Source: Deinococcus taeanensis
Lineage (GTDB): Bacteria; Deinococcota; Deinococci; Deinococcales; Deinococcaceae
Direction of reading: 5' to 3'
Assembly (NCBI RefSeq): GCF_020229735.1
Contig: NZ_CP083459.1
Location: forward strand, 322,170-386,169
DNA: 64,000 bases
Below, one piece after another: positions 54,735-62,598 of this stretch. The notes below the pieces were generated by a model that was not told the DNA's origin, ran no database searches, and worked only from the letters and a program-made list of their open reading frames with translations. The position numbers and the translations under genes are program-made. Every line of letters starts with the position of its first letter. Position 1 is the stretch's first letter.

Positions 54735-57161
54735 GTGCCGCACCCCACCAGCCCCGTCCCTCTGCCGTTGCCGGAGACCGAGCACGACCGCCTCCAGGCA
54801 CTGCTGGGCGCGGCAGAACCGCTTGTGGTCGCCGACGCCGAGCAGGCGCGCGCGCTGCTGAGCGAGGCGCTGCCGCTCGCGCGGACGCTCGGCGACGGGC
54901 GCGGCGTCGCCCGCGCCCTGAACCTGCTGGCCGGTTCGCTGGTGATCCGCTCCCAGTACGACGAGGCGGCGCAGACCTTCGCGCAGGCGCGCGAAGCGGC
55001 CGTGAACGCCGGAGACGCCGCCAGTGAAGCGCGGGCCATCAACGGGCTGGGCCTGGTCGCGCGGGCCAGGGGACGCTACGGCGAGGCGATGGAGCACTAC
55101 CTGGAAAGCCTGCGCGTCGCGCAGAGCTGCGGGGATGACATCGGGCACGCCCGCACCCTCGGCAATGTGGGCATCGTGCACTCCGAACTGGGCGATCACG
55201 AGCTCGCCCTGCAGACCTTCGAGACGATGCGGCAGCTCGGTGAGCGCGCGGGGCACGCAATCACGCAGTCCAACGCGATCATCAACATGGCCTACGCGCA
55301 TCACGAACTGGGCCACTTCGATGAGGCGCTTGACGCCGCCCGCAAGCACCTGCCGGTCATCCGGGAACGCGGAATGCGGCAGCACGAGGTCATTCTTCAG
55401 GCCACGGTCGTCAGTTGCCTCGCTGCCCGTGGTGACGCGGCCGAAGCCGTGAGCGCCGCCGAAGAGGTGCTGCCCCTGGCTGAAGCCGTGGGCGACCGTG
55501 AGCAGCTGGCGTACGTCCGGCTGGCGTACGGACAGGCGCTGCTGGCCCTTCACCAGCTGGACGCGGCCGAAGTCCAGCTCGACGCCGCGCTGGCCGAGAC
55601 GCGCCAGCACAGCCTCAAACCACAGGAATGCCAGGTGCTGCATCACCTGAGCGAGCTGCACGCGCGGCGCGGCGCGTGGGAGCAGGCCTACCGCCACAGC
55701 CAGGCCCACCACACCCTCGACCGCACCCTGCACGCCCAGGACCTTGACCGGAAGACGAAAGTGGTGGGCGCGCAACTGCAGGTCGAGATGCTCAAACGCG
55801 AGGCAGACGCCGAACGGATCCGCAGCGCCCAGCTGGCGCAGATGAACACGGAGCTGTCCGAAGCGCAGCGCCACCTGTCCCACCGCGCGGCGCACGACCC
55901 GCTCACCGGTCTGGCCAACCGGTCGCAGTTCCATGCGGAACTGGAACGCGCGCTGACCACCGCCGGCACCGACCCGGTCGGGGTGCTGTTCATTGACCTC
56001 GACCGCTTCAAGCAGGTCAACGACACTCTCGGCCATGACGTCGGCGACGAGCTGCTCAAGGAAGTGAGCGTCCGCCTGCGCCAGGTGGTGCGCGGCGGCG
56101 ACCTCGTCGCGCGCATGGGCGGCGACGAGTTCACGGTCATCCTGCGCCACCTGCGGACCGTGAAGGACGCCGAGCGCGTCGCCCAGAAAATCTTGAACGT
56201 CTTGGCGCAGATCTTCACGGTGCATGGCCATACGCTGCACGTCACGGCGTCCATTGGCGTGGCGGTCGCCCCGCAGGACGGCCAGGACATCACCACCCTG
56301 CAGCGGCACGCGGACATCGCCATGTACCGCGCCAAACACGAAGGCAAGAACGCGGTCCGGACCTTCCAGCCCACCATGGGCAGCGAGACGGCCGAACGCG
56401 TGGACCTCGAACGGGACCTGCGCGAAGCCCTGACCCGCGGTGAACTGACGCTCCACTACCAACCGCAGTTCAACGGGCCCAGCGGGCAGCTGCTCGGCTT
56501 TGAGGCGCTGGTGCGCTGGAATCATCCCACCCAGGGGGTGCTGCCGCCCGGCCGGTTCATCGGCGTCGCGGAAGACAGCGGCCTGATCGTTCCGCTCGGC
56601 GCGTGGGTCCTGGAGGAAGCCTGCCGTCAGGCGGCCGCGTGGCGAAGTGAGGTGCCGTTCACGATCAGCGTGAACGTCAGCCCGCTGCAGTTCGGACAAC
56701 CGGACTTCATCGACACGGTGCAGCGGGCACTGATCACGAGCGGCCTCGACCCGCAGCGACTGATTCTGGAACTCACTGAAACTGCCGTGGTGCGCAGTCC
56801 GGACGTGGCGGTTAAGCAGATGACGCATCTGCGCCTGCTGGGCATCAAGGTGGCGCTCGATGACTTCGGGACCGGCCAGAGCAGTCTGAGCCTGCTGCAC
56901 ACCCTGCCGATCGACATTCTGAAAATCGACCGTTCGTTCGTGCACGGCGGCGCGGGCTCCCTGGAGTCCACGCAGGTGATGGTCGGCGTGATGGTCTCAC
57001 TGGCGCACCGTTTTCGCATGCACGTCGTTGCCGAAGGCGTGGAAACGCGCGAGCAGCTCGAGCTGCTCAATACGCTGGGCTGCGACAGCGTTCAGGGGTA
57101 CCTGCTGGGCCGGCCGGTTCCGGCGGCGCAGGCCGCTGCGTTCCTGAGCAGCCAGTCCTGA
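54735..57161 (+). CDS. TPR-GGDEF-EAL cyclic di-GMP enzyme
   Basis: The 808-residue soluble protein has about seven TPR-like repeats (residues 30-330; for example YDEAAQTFAQAREAAVNAGD, RYGEAMEHYLESLRVAQSCGD), a coiled coil, GGDEF (active motif near residue 461, with inhibitory site RGGD) and EAL (from about 560). The EAL motifs [37 protein letters not shown] and QGYLLGRP are intact. Both synthesis and breakdown of cyclic di-GMP are possible. The GTG 54735 start is supported by a TAGGGT hexamer six bases upstream. Its TPR region suggests protein-partner control, as in the protein at 26175-27725. Confidence 0.93.
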   Translation: MPHPTSPVPLPLPETEHDRLQALLGAAEPLVVADAEQARALLSEALPLARTLGDGRGVARALNLLAGSLVIRSQYDEAAQTFAQAREAAVNAGDAASEARAINGLGLVARARGRYGEAMEHYLESLRVAQSCGDDIGHARTLGNVGIVHSELGDHELALQTFETMRQLGERAGHAITQSNAIINMAYAHHELGHFDEALDAARKHLPVIRERGMRQHEVILQATVVSCLAARGDAAEAVSAAEEVLPLAEAVGDREQLAYVRLAYGQALLALHQLDAAEVQLDAALAETRQHSLKPQECQVLHHLSELHARRGAWEQAYRHSQAHHTLDRTLHAQDLDRKTKVVGAQLQVEMLKREADAERIRSAQLAQMNTELSEAQRHLSHRAAHDPLTGLANRSQFHAELERALTTAGTDPVGVLFIDLDRFKQVNDTLGHDVGDELLKEVSVRLRQVVRGGDLVARMGGDEFTVILRHLRTVKDAERVAQKILNVLAQIFTVHGHTLHVTASIGVAVAPQDGQDITTLQRHADIAMYRAKHEGKNAVRTFQPTMGSETAERVDLERDLREALTRGELTLHYQPQFNGPSGQLLGFEALVRWNHPTQGVLPPGRFIGVAEDSGLIVPLGAWVLEEACRQAAAWRSEVPFTISVNVSPLQFGQPDFIDTVQRALITSGLDPQRLILELTETAVVRSPDVAVKQMTHLRLLGIKVALDDFGTGQSSLSLLHTLPIDILKIDRSFVHGGAGSLESTQVMVGVMVSLAHRFRMHVVAEGVETREQLELLNTLGCDSVQGYLLGRPVPAAQAAAFLSSQS

Positions 57162-57287
57162 CAGAGCCGTTCAGCTGCCCGGAGGGCCCCGGCGCGCCTC
57201 ACCCCGTCCGCGGCACAACGCGTCTGCGCAGGATCGGCAGCACCTGAGGCAACGCACCGCCTGTTCATCCCGTATCTCAGGAGTGAG

Positions 57288-57929
57288 ATGACGTACCCCC
57301 ACCCGGTCCTGACCCTGTCCCTCTGCGCCGCTCTCCTCCTCGGGACTGCCGACGCTGGACGCAGAAGCAGCTCGTCCAGTTCACCGGCGCGCAGCGCCAC
57401 CATCAGCGCGCCGTCGACCGCCCGCTCCAGTGCGCGCGCGCCTCAGCCCACCCCGGCCAGAACTGTGGGCGCGGCCACGCGCTCCTCCCCCACCCCCCGG
57501 TCTGGTGCCAGAGCGGCCCCTGGCAGCGGGGGCGCCCTGGGCGGCCGCGCCGTGGCGGCTGCACCCTCCGCCCGACCGCCCGCCAAGACAACCACCCGCG
57601 TGAAGACCACCGTCAGAAAACCAGTGAAAGCCAGTGACTGCGACGCGGACGACCTTGCCGAAGGCGACGTGCAGGACTGCGGCGCGGCCGCCATACCCGG
57701 CGCCGTGATGGGCGCCGCCGTGACCGGCGCGGCGGTGGCTAGCGCAGTGGACACAGGCGCGGTGAGCACCTATACCGGCACGGAATTCGCCGACCTCCAG
57801 CCTGAAGGTGCAGGCGCGGCCGTGATCGTCGAGGAGCGCCCGAACTTTCTCCTGTGGGGCACCTTGCTTCTGGTCCTCCTGGTGGCCGTGGGTGGGTTCA
57901 TCGCCGTGCGCCGCACGCGCGGAGGCTGA
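57288..57929 (+). CDS. Ala/Ser/Pro-rich membrane-anchored protein
   Basis: The 213-residue protein has a signal peptide (LTLSLCAALLLGTADA), a long low-complexity Ser/Ala/Pro/Arg region (about 25-115), two cysteines (SDCDADD, VQDCGAA) and a C-terminal membrane segment (FLLWGTLLLVLLVAVGGFIAV) followed by basic residues. The layout is that of an exported protein held in the membrane by its tail. No family is recognised. AGGAG lies four to five bases before the ATG. It is three bases upstream of the channel gene, so it may be an accessory or cell-wall-spanning partner of that channel. Confidence 0.8.
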   Translation: MTYPHPVLTLSLCAALLLGTADAGRRSSSSSSPARSATISAPSTARSSARAPQPTPARTVGAATRSSPTPRSGARAAPGSGGALGGRAVAAAPSARPPAKTTTRVKTTVRKPVKASDCDADDLAEGDVQDCGAAAIPGAVMGAAVTGAAVASAVDTGAVSTYTGTEFADLQPEGAGAAVIVEERPNFLLWGTLLLVLLVAVGGFIAVRRTRGG

Positions 57930-57932
57930 CGG

Positions 57933-58967
57933 GTGACGGCGACCCCCACCAAGGTCAGTGTGCGCCGCACCGCCTATCACTTCCTGGACCCCTCCGACGG
58001 CATGACCCGCCGGGAATGGCTGTTCAACGCCCTGCTCACCTCCCTGATCGTGCTGACCATCGTCACGACCATGCTCAGCACCGTGCCGGGCCTTACCGGG
58101 TCAGAGCTTCAGCTACTTCGGATGCTTGAGCTGATCGCCGCGGTGTTCTTCGCCGGGGAGTACGCGCTGCGCCTGTGGGTGGTCCCGGAACGGCGCCACG
58201 TGGCCGGCCATCCCGCCCACTTCCGCGACTACCTGCAGTACGCCCTGTCACCCCTGGCCCTGATCGACCTGATTGTCATTCTCGCGCTGCTCAGCCCGGC
58301 GTCACTGCCGCTGGGGGCGCTGCGGGGCCTGCGGCTGCTGAAACTTGTCGGCGTGCTCAAACTCGGCCGGTACAGCGAGGCCCTGCAGGTGATCGGACGG
58401 GTGCTCCGGCAACGCAGCGGCGAACTGATGATCCTGACCCTGATCGTGCTGGTCCTGGTGTTCATCGCCGCGTCACTGCTCTACCAGATTGAGTCCCGCG
58501 CCGGCACCAAAGGCTTCGAGTCGATTCCGCAGGCGATGTGGTGGTCGATCGTGACGCTCTGCACCGTCGGGTACGGCGACGTCTACCCGTCAACCCCGCT
58601 CGGCCGCCTGACCGCCGGGTTCATCATGCTCCTGTCGCTCGGGATGGTCGCGCTGCCCGCCGGTATCATCGCGTCCGGCTTTCATGAGGCGCTGCGGCAG
58701 CACCACACCCGCCACCATCCGGCTCCGGACACCTGGCGTGTGGCCTACCGCCTGCCGGACCGGGTGGTGATTGTTCCTGTCGTCTCCGAGCACGAAGCGC
58801 ACGCGCACGCAGAAGCCTGGAAGCACAGTCAGCTCACTCCGGGAAGCCCCGGGCGCCTGCATGACCTGAACGCCACGACCATCAATCTGAACGCCGCCTG
58901 GAGCATTCAGGTTCAACGCCCTGGCCTGCACATCCTCGACGATGAAGGGCTGCCGGTCCTCAGCTGA
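57933..58967 (+). CDS. Voltage-gated-type potassium channel
   Basis: The 344-residue protein has six membrane segments. Segment four carries spaced basic residues (LRGLRLLKLVGVLKLGR), and the pore loop holds the potassium selectivity filter TVGYGD (211-216). This is the Kv/KvAP-like pattern. The last 90 residues are a soluble His-rich tail (HHTRHHPAPD and onward), which could be a regulatory or metal-binding domain. GTG 57933 has GGAGG seven bases before it. It forms a likely two-gene unit with the preceding membrane-anchored protein. Confidence 0.92.
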   Translation: MTATPTKVSVRRTAYHFLDPSDGMTRREWLFNALLTSLIVLTIVTTMLSTVPGLTGSELQLLRMLELIAAVFFAGEYALRLWVVPERRHVAGHPAHFRDYLQYALSPLALIDLIVILALLSPASLPLGALRGLRLLKLVGVLKLGRYSEALQVIGRVLRQRSGELMILTLIVLVLVFIAASLLYQIESRAGTKGFESIPQAMWWSIVTLCTVGYGDVYPSTPLGRLTAGFIMLLSLGMVALPAGIIASGFHEALRQHHTRHHPAPDTWRVAYRLPDRVVIVPVVSEHEAHAHAEAWKHSQLTPGSPGRLHDLNATTINLNAAWSIQVQRPGLHILDDEGLPVLS

Positions 58968-59089
58968 GCCGCCCTTCACCGGAAGCCGGCACCGGCGTTG
59001 ACCGCCCGGTCGAATGCAGGCCTGCGCCAGGGTTCGTGGCGAATAAGCGTTCTGGCGGAACGCTGCGCTGGTCGTGGCATGGTAGGCGC

Positions 59090-59584
59090 ATGACCGTCTG
59101 GATTCGTGCGTACCGTGAGGAGGACCGGGCTCCGTGCCTGGCTGTTTTCGACGCCAACACCCCAGCCTTCTTCCTCCCCGCGGAACGCCCGGATTTCGTC
59201 GCCTGGCTGGACGACCAGGACAACCCTGGGGAGTACTTCGTCGCGCAGGGCGACGCCGGGGTGCTGGGCTGCGGGGGAATCTGGCTCCGTGAGAACCCCA
59301 CGGACCCGGCTGGGTTCGTGTGGGGCATGGTTCACCCGGACCATCAACGCCGGGGCGTCGGCACGCTGCTGGCACGGTGGCGCCTTGCGCGCCTCCAGAC
59401 ACTCGGCGTGACGCAGGTGGCGCTGGACACCAGCCAGCACACCGCGCCGTTCTACGCCCGCCTGGGCTTCCAGGAAGTGCGGCGCACGCCCGGCGGGTAC
59501 GGACCGGGTCTGGACCGGGTGGACATGATCAGCGATCTCACCGGGCAAGGCCTGGGGCGGGAAAGCGGGAAAGACCACCCCTGA
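59090..59584 (+). CDS. GNAT family N-acetyltransferase
   Basis: The 164-residue protein has the GNAT acetyl-CoA motif A, VHPDHQRRGVGTLLARW, preceded by the strand GFVWGM, and a C-terminal FYARLGFQEV motif B. It transfers acetyl groups from acetyl-CoA to an amine on a small molecule or protein; the substrate is unknown. ATG 59090 is preferred to the longer frame from 59036 because family homology starts at once (MTVWIRAYREED). Confidence 0.9.
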   Translation: MTVWIRAYREEDRAPCLAVFDANTPAFFLPAERPDFVAWLDDQDNPGEYFVAQGDAGVLGCGGIWLRENPTDPAGFVWGMVHPDHQRRGVGTLLARWRLARLQTLGVTQVALDTSQHTAPFYARLGFQEVRRTPGGYGPGLDRVDMISDLTGQGLGRESGKDHP

Positions 59585-59640
59585 CCTTCCCGGCACGCCA
59601 CGACCACGAACTGAACCTCAGGACCTCCACCTGCCTGCCC

Positions 59641-59656
59641 GGCCCCACACGGGGCC
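59641..59656 (+). terminator. Short GC hairpin after the acetyltransferase gene
   Basis: GGCCCC and GGGGCC pair around ACAC. It lies close to the larger inverted repeat at 59664-59706, and together they may end transcription of the acetyltransferase gene. Confidence 0.4.
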
Positions 59657-59663
59657 TTCGTCG

Positions 59664-59706
59664 AGTGCAGCCGGATGACCGTTATCAAGGCTCATCCGGC
59701 TGCACT
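59664..59706. repeat. Perfect 15-bp inverted repeat with 13-base loop
   Basis: AGTGCAGCCGGATGA (59664-59678) and TCATCCGGCTGCACT (59692-59706) are exact reverse complements. There is no T-run. It may be a terminator, an mRNA processing hairpin or an operator. Confidence 0.6.
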
Positions 59707-59826
59707 GCCTGCGCCTCAGGCAGGTGTGGAGCGCGCCGCCTGGTCTCGTGTCACCCGCCGCTCCCCGCAGCAGTTGAGCGGAAGTCCTGTAATTTAGGGG
59801 GGCGAACGCAACGCCCGGGAGGCTCC

Positions 59827-60030
59827 ATGTTCAAGACTGCGCACCTTCAGCAATGGCCCCAGCGCTCCTGGCCAGCAGGAACGAGCCAGCCTGAGCCTCG
59901 CGTGGTGACGTGCCGGCGCGTTCCGGTCTTCCTGGCACGGCAGGCACGCGGAACATGTCCACCTGCCGTTCCCTCCCCCCTGCGGCCAGCTCCCGGCCGC
60001 AGGGACGTGAGGCGGAGCCTGTCCGCGTGA
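59827..60030 (+). CDS. Small basic protein coupled to the PAS-GGDEF-HD-GYP gene
   Basis: ATG 59827 follows a strong GGGAGG site by four bases and opens a 67-residue frame (MFKTAHLQQWPQRSWPAG and onward) rich in Arg, Pro and Ala. Its stop overlaps the GTG start of the next gene (GTGA). The start signal and coupling are good, but the composition is low-information. It may be a genuine small protein or a leader that controls translation of the signalling gene. Confidence 0.5.
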   Translation: MFKTAHLQQWPQRSWPAGTSQPEPRVVTCRRVPVFLARQARGTCPPAVPSPLRPAPGRRDVRRSLSA

Positions 60031-61889
60031 CGCCGACCCGGGAGGACGCGCTGCGTGCGCTTCTTGAACACCTGCCCGCAGCCGTCTACGGGGTGGACCT
60101 GGATTTCCGCATCACCTTCATGAACCGGCTCGCGCGGCAGGTGTGGCGGGGAGACCAGCACGACTTCATCGGTCAGCCGGTGCAGCGCGTTCTGCCCAAC
60201 ATCACTCCGGAGGGTTTCCTGACCTTCCTTACGACGGCCCTCGCGGCGCCGGAGCCCGTGGAAATCAAGGTGTTCTCCGAAACGGCGCAGGCCTGGTTTC
60301 ACGTGACGGCCTTTCCGCACAACGAAGGTCTGTTCTTGCATGCACGGCAGAGCGCCGCACCTGCGCCGCCGGTCAGCAACGCTCCCCGGTACGACGCGCT
60401 GACCGGCTGCTGGATGCGCACCGCCTTCCTGGACGGCATCCGAGAGCTGCCGCGGCCGGCCGTGCTGGCCGTGCTGGACCTGAATCACCTCAAGGCCATC
60501 AATGAAGTGCACGGCCACATGGGCGGGGACGCGCACATCCGCGCTGCGGCCGACGCCCTCCGGCAGGCATTTCCGGACGCCCTGATCGCCCGCTGGGGGG
60601 GCGACGAGTTCGTCCTGTTTGCTCCTGGCGAGCTCGCCGGGCCGGTGGCGGCCCGCCTGGAGCAGGTGAGAATGACGCCGTCGCCGCTGCTGTCCGCGGC
60701 CCGCCCGCCGGACACGCCAGTGTTCGAGTACGGTGTGGCGCTGCTTCCATCACTGGATACGCCGTTCGAGCAGGGGTTTGCGGTGGCGGACGACGCGCTT
60801 CATCAGGCCAAGCAGGCGCAGCGGCACCAGGCGGCCGGCGACCAGGATTCTTTCGCTGTGGGGGCCTTCTCACGCTACCTGGAAACCCTGGAAACGCCGG
60901 ATGAGGTGGTCACCGGCAGTCTCGAGCGCCTGCTTGACCTGCTGAACTTCGATATCGGTTTCTACGACGCGCTGGGCACCACGCCTGGGCCGTCGTCCGT
61001 GGTCCTCGCCCGGGGCGCGGGGCAGGAAGGCGGTCCGCTTCACCTGCAAGGCCCGCCGGCAGGCCTGTCCCGCCGAGGTCTGGCGCTGCAGCAGAGCGTG
61101 TCGGCCACCGACTATCCAGCGGACCCCGACGCGGTGGCTGAAGCGGTGGCGGCCGGCATCAAAAGCGTGGGGTTGACCCCGGTCCGCTCCGGTGGGCAGC
61201 AGGTGGGGGTGCTGGGGCTGGCCACCATTGACCGCTGGCGCACCGTGACACCACAGGTCAAGCAGCTGCTGGAACTCGCTAGCCTGCGCCTCGGGCACGC
61301 CCTGCACCTGCAGAAAGTGGTGACGGAGGTCCGGTCGAACCTTGAAGCGGGTCTGCTGGGGCTGGGGGTGGCGCTGGAAGCCCGGGATCTGGAAACCCAC
61401 GGGCACACCCAGCGGGTGGCGTCGCTGGCCGCGCGGGTCGGCCGTGCGCTGCACCTGTCAGACACGGAACTCGACTGGCTGCGGGAAGGCGCGTACCTGC
61501 ACGACATCGGCAAACTCCTGATTCCCGACGCGATCCTCCTCAAACCCGGTCAGCTCGCCCCGGACGAATGGCGGATGATGCAGACGCACGCCGCGCGGGG
61601 CCTGGAACTCGCGTCACGCATCCCGGCCCTCGCTCCGCAGGTGCTGGAAATCGTTGCTCACCACCATGAGCGGTGGGACGGCACCGGGTACCCGGCCGGA
61701 CTGCGTGGCGACGCAATCCCCCTGCTCGCGCGCGTGTTCTCAGTCTGTGACGTGTACGACGCACTGGTCAGCGCGCGGCCGTACAAGGCGGCCTGGTCCA
61801 AGGAAGATGCGCGGGCGGAAATTCAGCGGCAGGCCGGCAAGCAGTTCTGCCCGGTGGTGGTGGAAGGCTTTCTCACAACGCTTCCGTGA
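60027..61889 (+). CDS. PAS-GGDEF-GAF-HD-GYP bifunctional cyclic di-GMP enzyme
   Basis: The 620-residue protein reads PAS (about 5-110), GGDEF (120-270, active motif near residue 191, no RxxD site), GAF (280-430) and HD-GYP (from about 440; HDIGK near 491, HHHERWDGTGYPAGL near 548, DVYDALVSARPYK). It could both make and break cyclic di-GMP. GTG 60027 fits the PAS domain boundary and overlaps the preceding small ORF; ATG 59955 is a longer alternative. Fusion of GGDEF and HD-GYP across a GAF domain is uncommon compared with GGDEF-EAL. Confidence 0.9.
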   Translation: MTPTREDALRALLEHLPAAVYGVDLDFRITFMNRLARQVWRGDQHDFIGQPVQRVLPNITPEGFLTFLTTALAAPEPVEIKVFSETAQAWFHVTAFPHNEGLFLHARQSAAPAPPVSNAPRYDALTGCWMRTAFLDGIRELPRPAVLAVLDLNHLKAINEVHGHMGGDAHIRAAADALRQAFPDALIARWGGDEFVLFAPGELAGPVAARLEQVRMTPSPLLSAARPPDTPVFEYGVALLPSLDTPFEQGFAVADDALHQAKQAQRHQAAGDQDSFAVGAFSRYLETLETPDEVVTGSLERLLDLLNFDIGFYDALGTTPGPSSVVLARGAGQEGGPLHLQGPPAGLSRRGLALQQSVSATDYPADPDAVAEAVAAGIKSVGLTPVRSGGQQVGVLGLATIDRWRTVTPQVKQLLELASLRLGHALHLQKVVTEVRSNLEAGLLGLGVALEARDLETHGHTQRVASLAARVGRALHLSDTELDWLREGAYLHDIGKLLIPDAILLKPGQLAPDEWRMMQTHAARGLELASRIPALAPQVLEIVAHHHERWDGTGYPAGLRGDAIPLLARVFSVCDVYDALVSARPYKAAWSKEDARAEIQRQAGKQFCPVVVEGFLTTLP

Positions 61890-62586
61890 ACCCGTGTCCG
61901 TCTGAGCCTCCTTCTGTCCGGCCTGTCCCCAGGCCCAGGGGCATCGGAGCGTGCAAGACGTTGATGGCCTGGCCGCGCCGCGCATGGCCGCAGCGATTGT
62001 TGTGTGGAGTCTGCCGGACCAACTGGGCCGCGCGTTCGCCGGGAGCAGCCCTAACCTGAGCTGGACACCCCGCTGTCGTCCTCTGAGGGGCGCAGCTCGC
62101 CTGCCGACGGCGTAAAGCAACGCACGGATCAACCTCACGGGCCACTGCACCCTGGCCCTGAAGCGTCATGCTGGCGCATTCGCGACGCCGGGAAGACCCC
62201 GCGCGCAGGATTGACCTGCGCGCGGGGTGTTTTTAGGAACGGCACTCCAGATCATGGAATTCCGACCCGCCTGTCCTGCGAGCGGCACAGTGCCAGCCGA
62301 GCCGGCGGTGCAGGGACCCCACGACAGGCACGGTCTTTCACGGCTGCTGGACCGAGGCTGTCACCCAGGACCTCCGCATGTTCCGGCGCTCGTCCAGCGT
62401 ATGAGGTCCCGCCATGCCGCGCGGCGCGAAGCCCATTCCCGCGGTCTGCGTGGGGAGGTCACCGGCTGGCCGCAGAACGGGTCAGGCCCGCCGTGGACCC
62501 GCGCGCCTTGATTCCTCACCTTCCTCCTCGCCAGGAGACGCTCACCCCAAAGTGGGGCGCATACGGCAGATTTTGCGCCCTGCGGG
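61890..62586. other. Intergenic stretch holding one strong terminator
   Basis: No gene with natural composition is found. The main feature is the factor-independent terminator at 62196-62234, about 300 bases past the last plus-strand stop. Confidence 0.5.
62196..62234 (+). terminator. Strong rho-independent terminator
   Basis: ACCCCGCGCGCAGG (62196-62209) pairs perfectly with CCTGCGCGCGGGGT (62215-62228) across a five-base loop, followed by GTTTTT. It is the clearest intrinsic terminator in the window. What transcript it ends is not obvious, since the nearest gene stops 300 bases before it. Confidence 0.9.
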
Positions 62587-62592
62587 TACTAT
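62587..62592 (+). promoter_or_regulatory. -10 element of a leaderless transcript
   Basis: TACTAT precedes GTG 62599 by six bases, with no ribosome-binding site. Confidence 0.6.
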
Positions 62593-62598
62593 ACCGGG

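Noticed and set aside
54708..56945. Open frame of 745 codons antisense to the TPR-GGDEF-EAL gene
   Set aside because: Shadow frame; the plus strand carries all GGDEF and EAL motifs and a promoter hexamer.
59780..59830. Possible cyclic di-GMP riboswitch ahead of the small ORF at 59827
   Set aside because: A small hairpin GGGCG-AACGCAA-CGCCC is present, but the conserved cores of c-di-GMP-I or -II aptamers are not, and the segment is too short.
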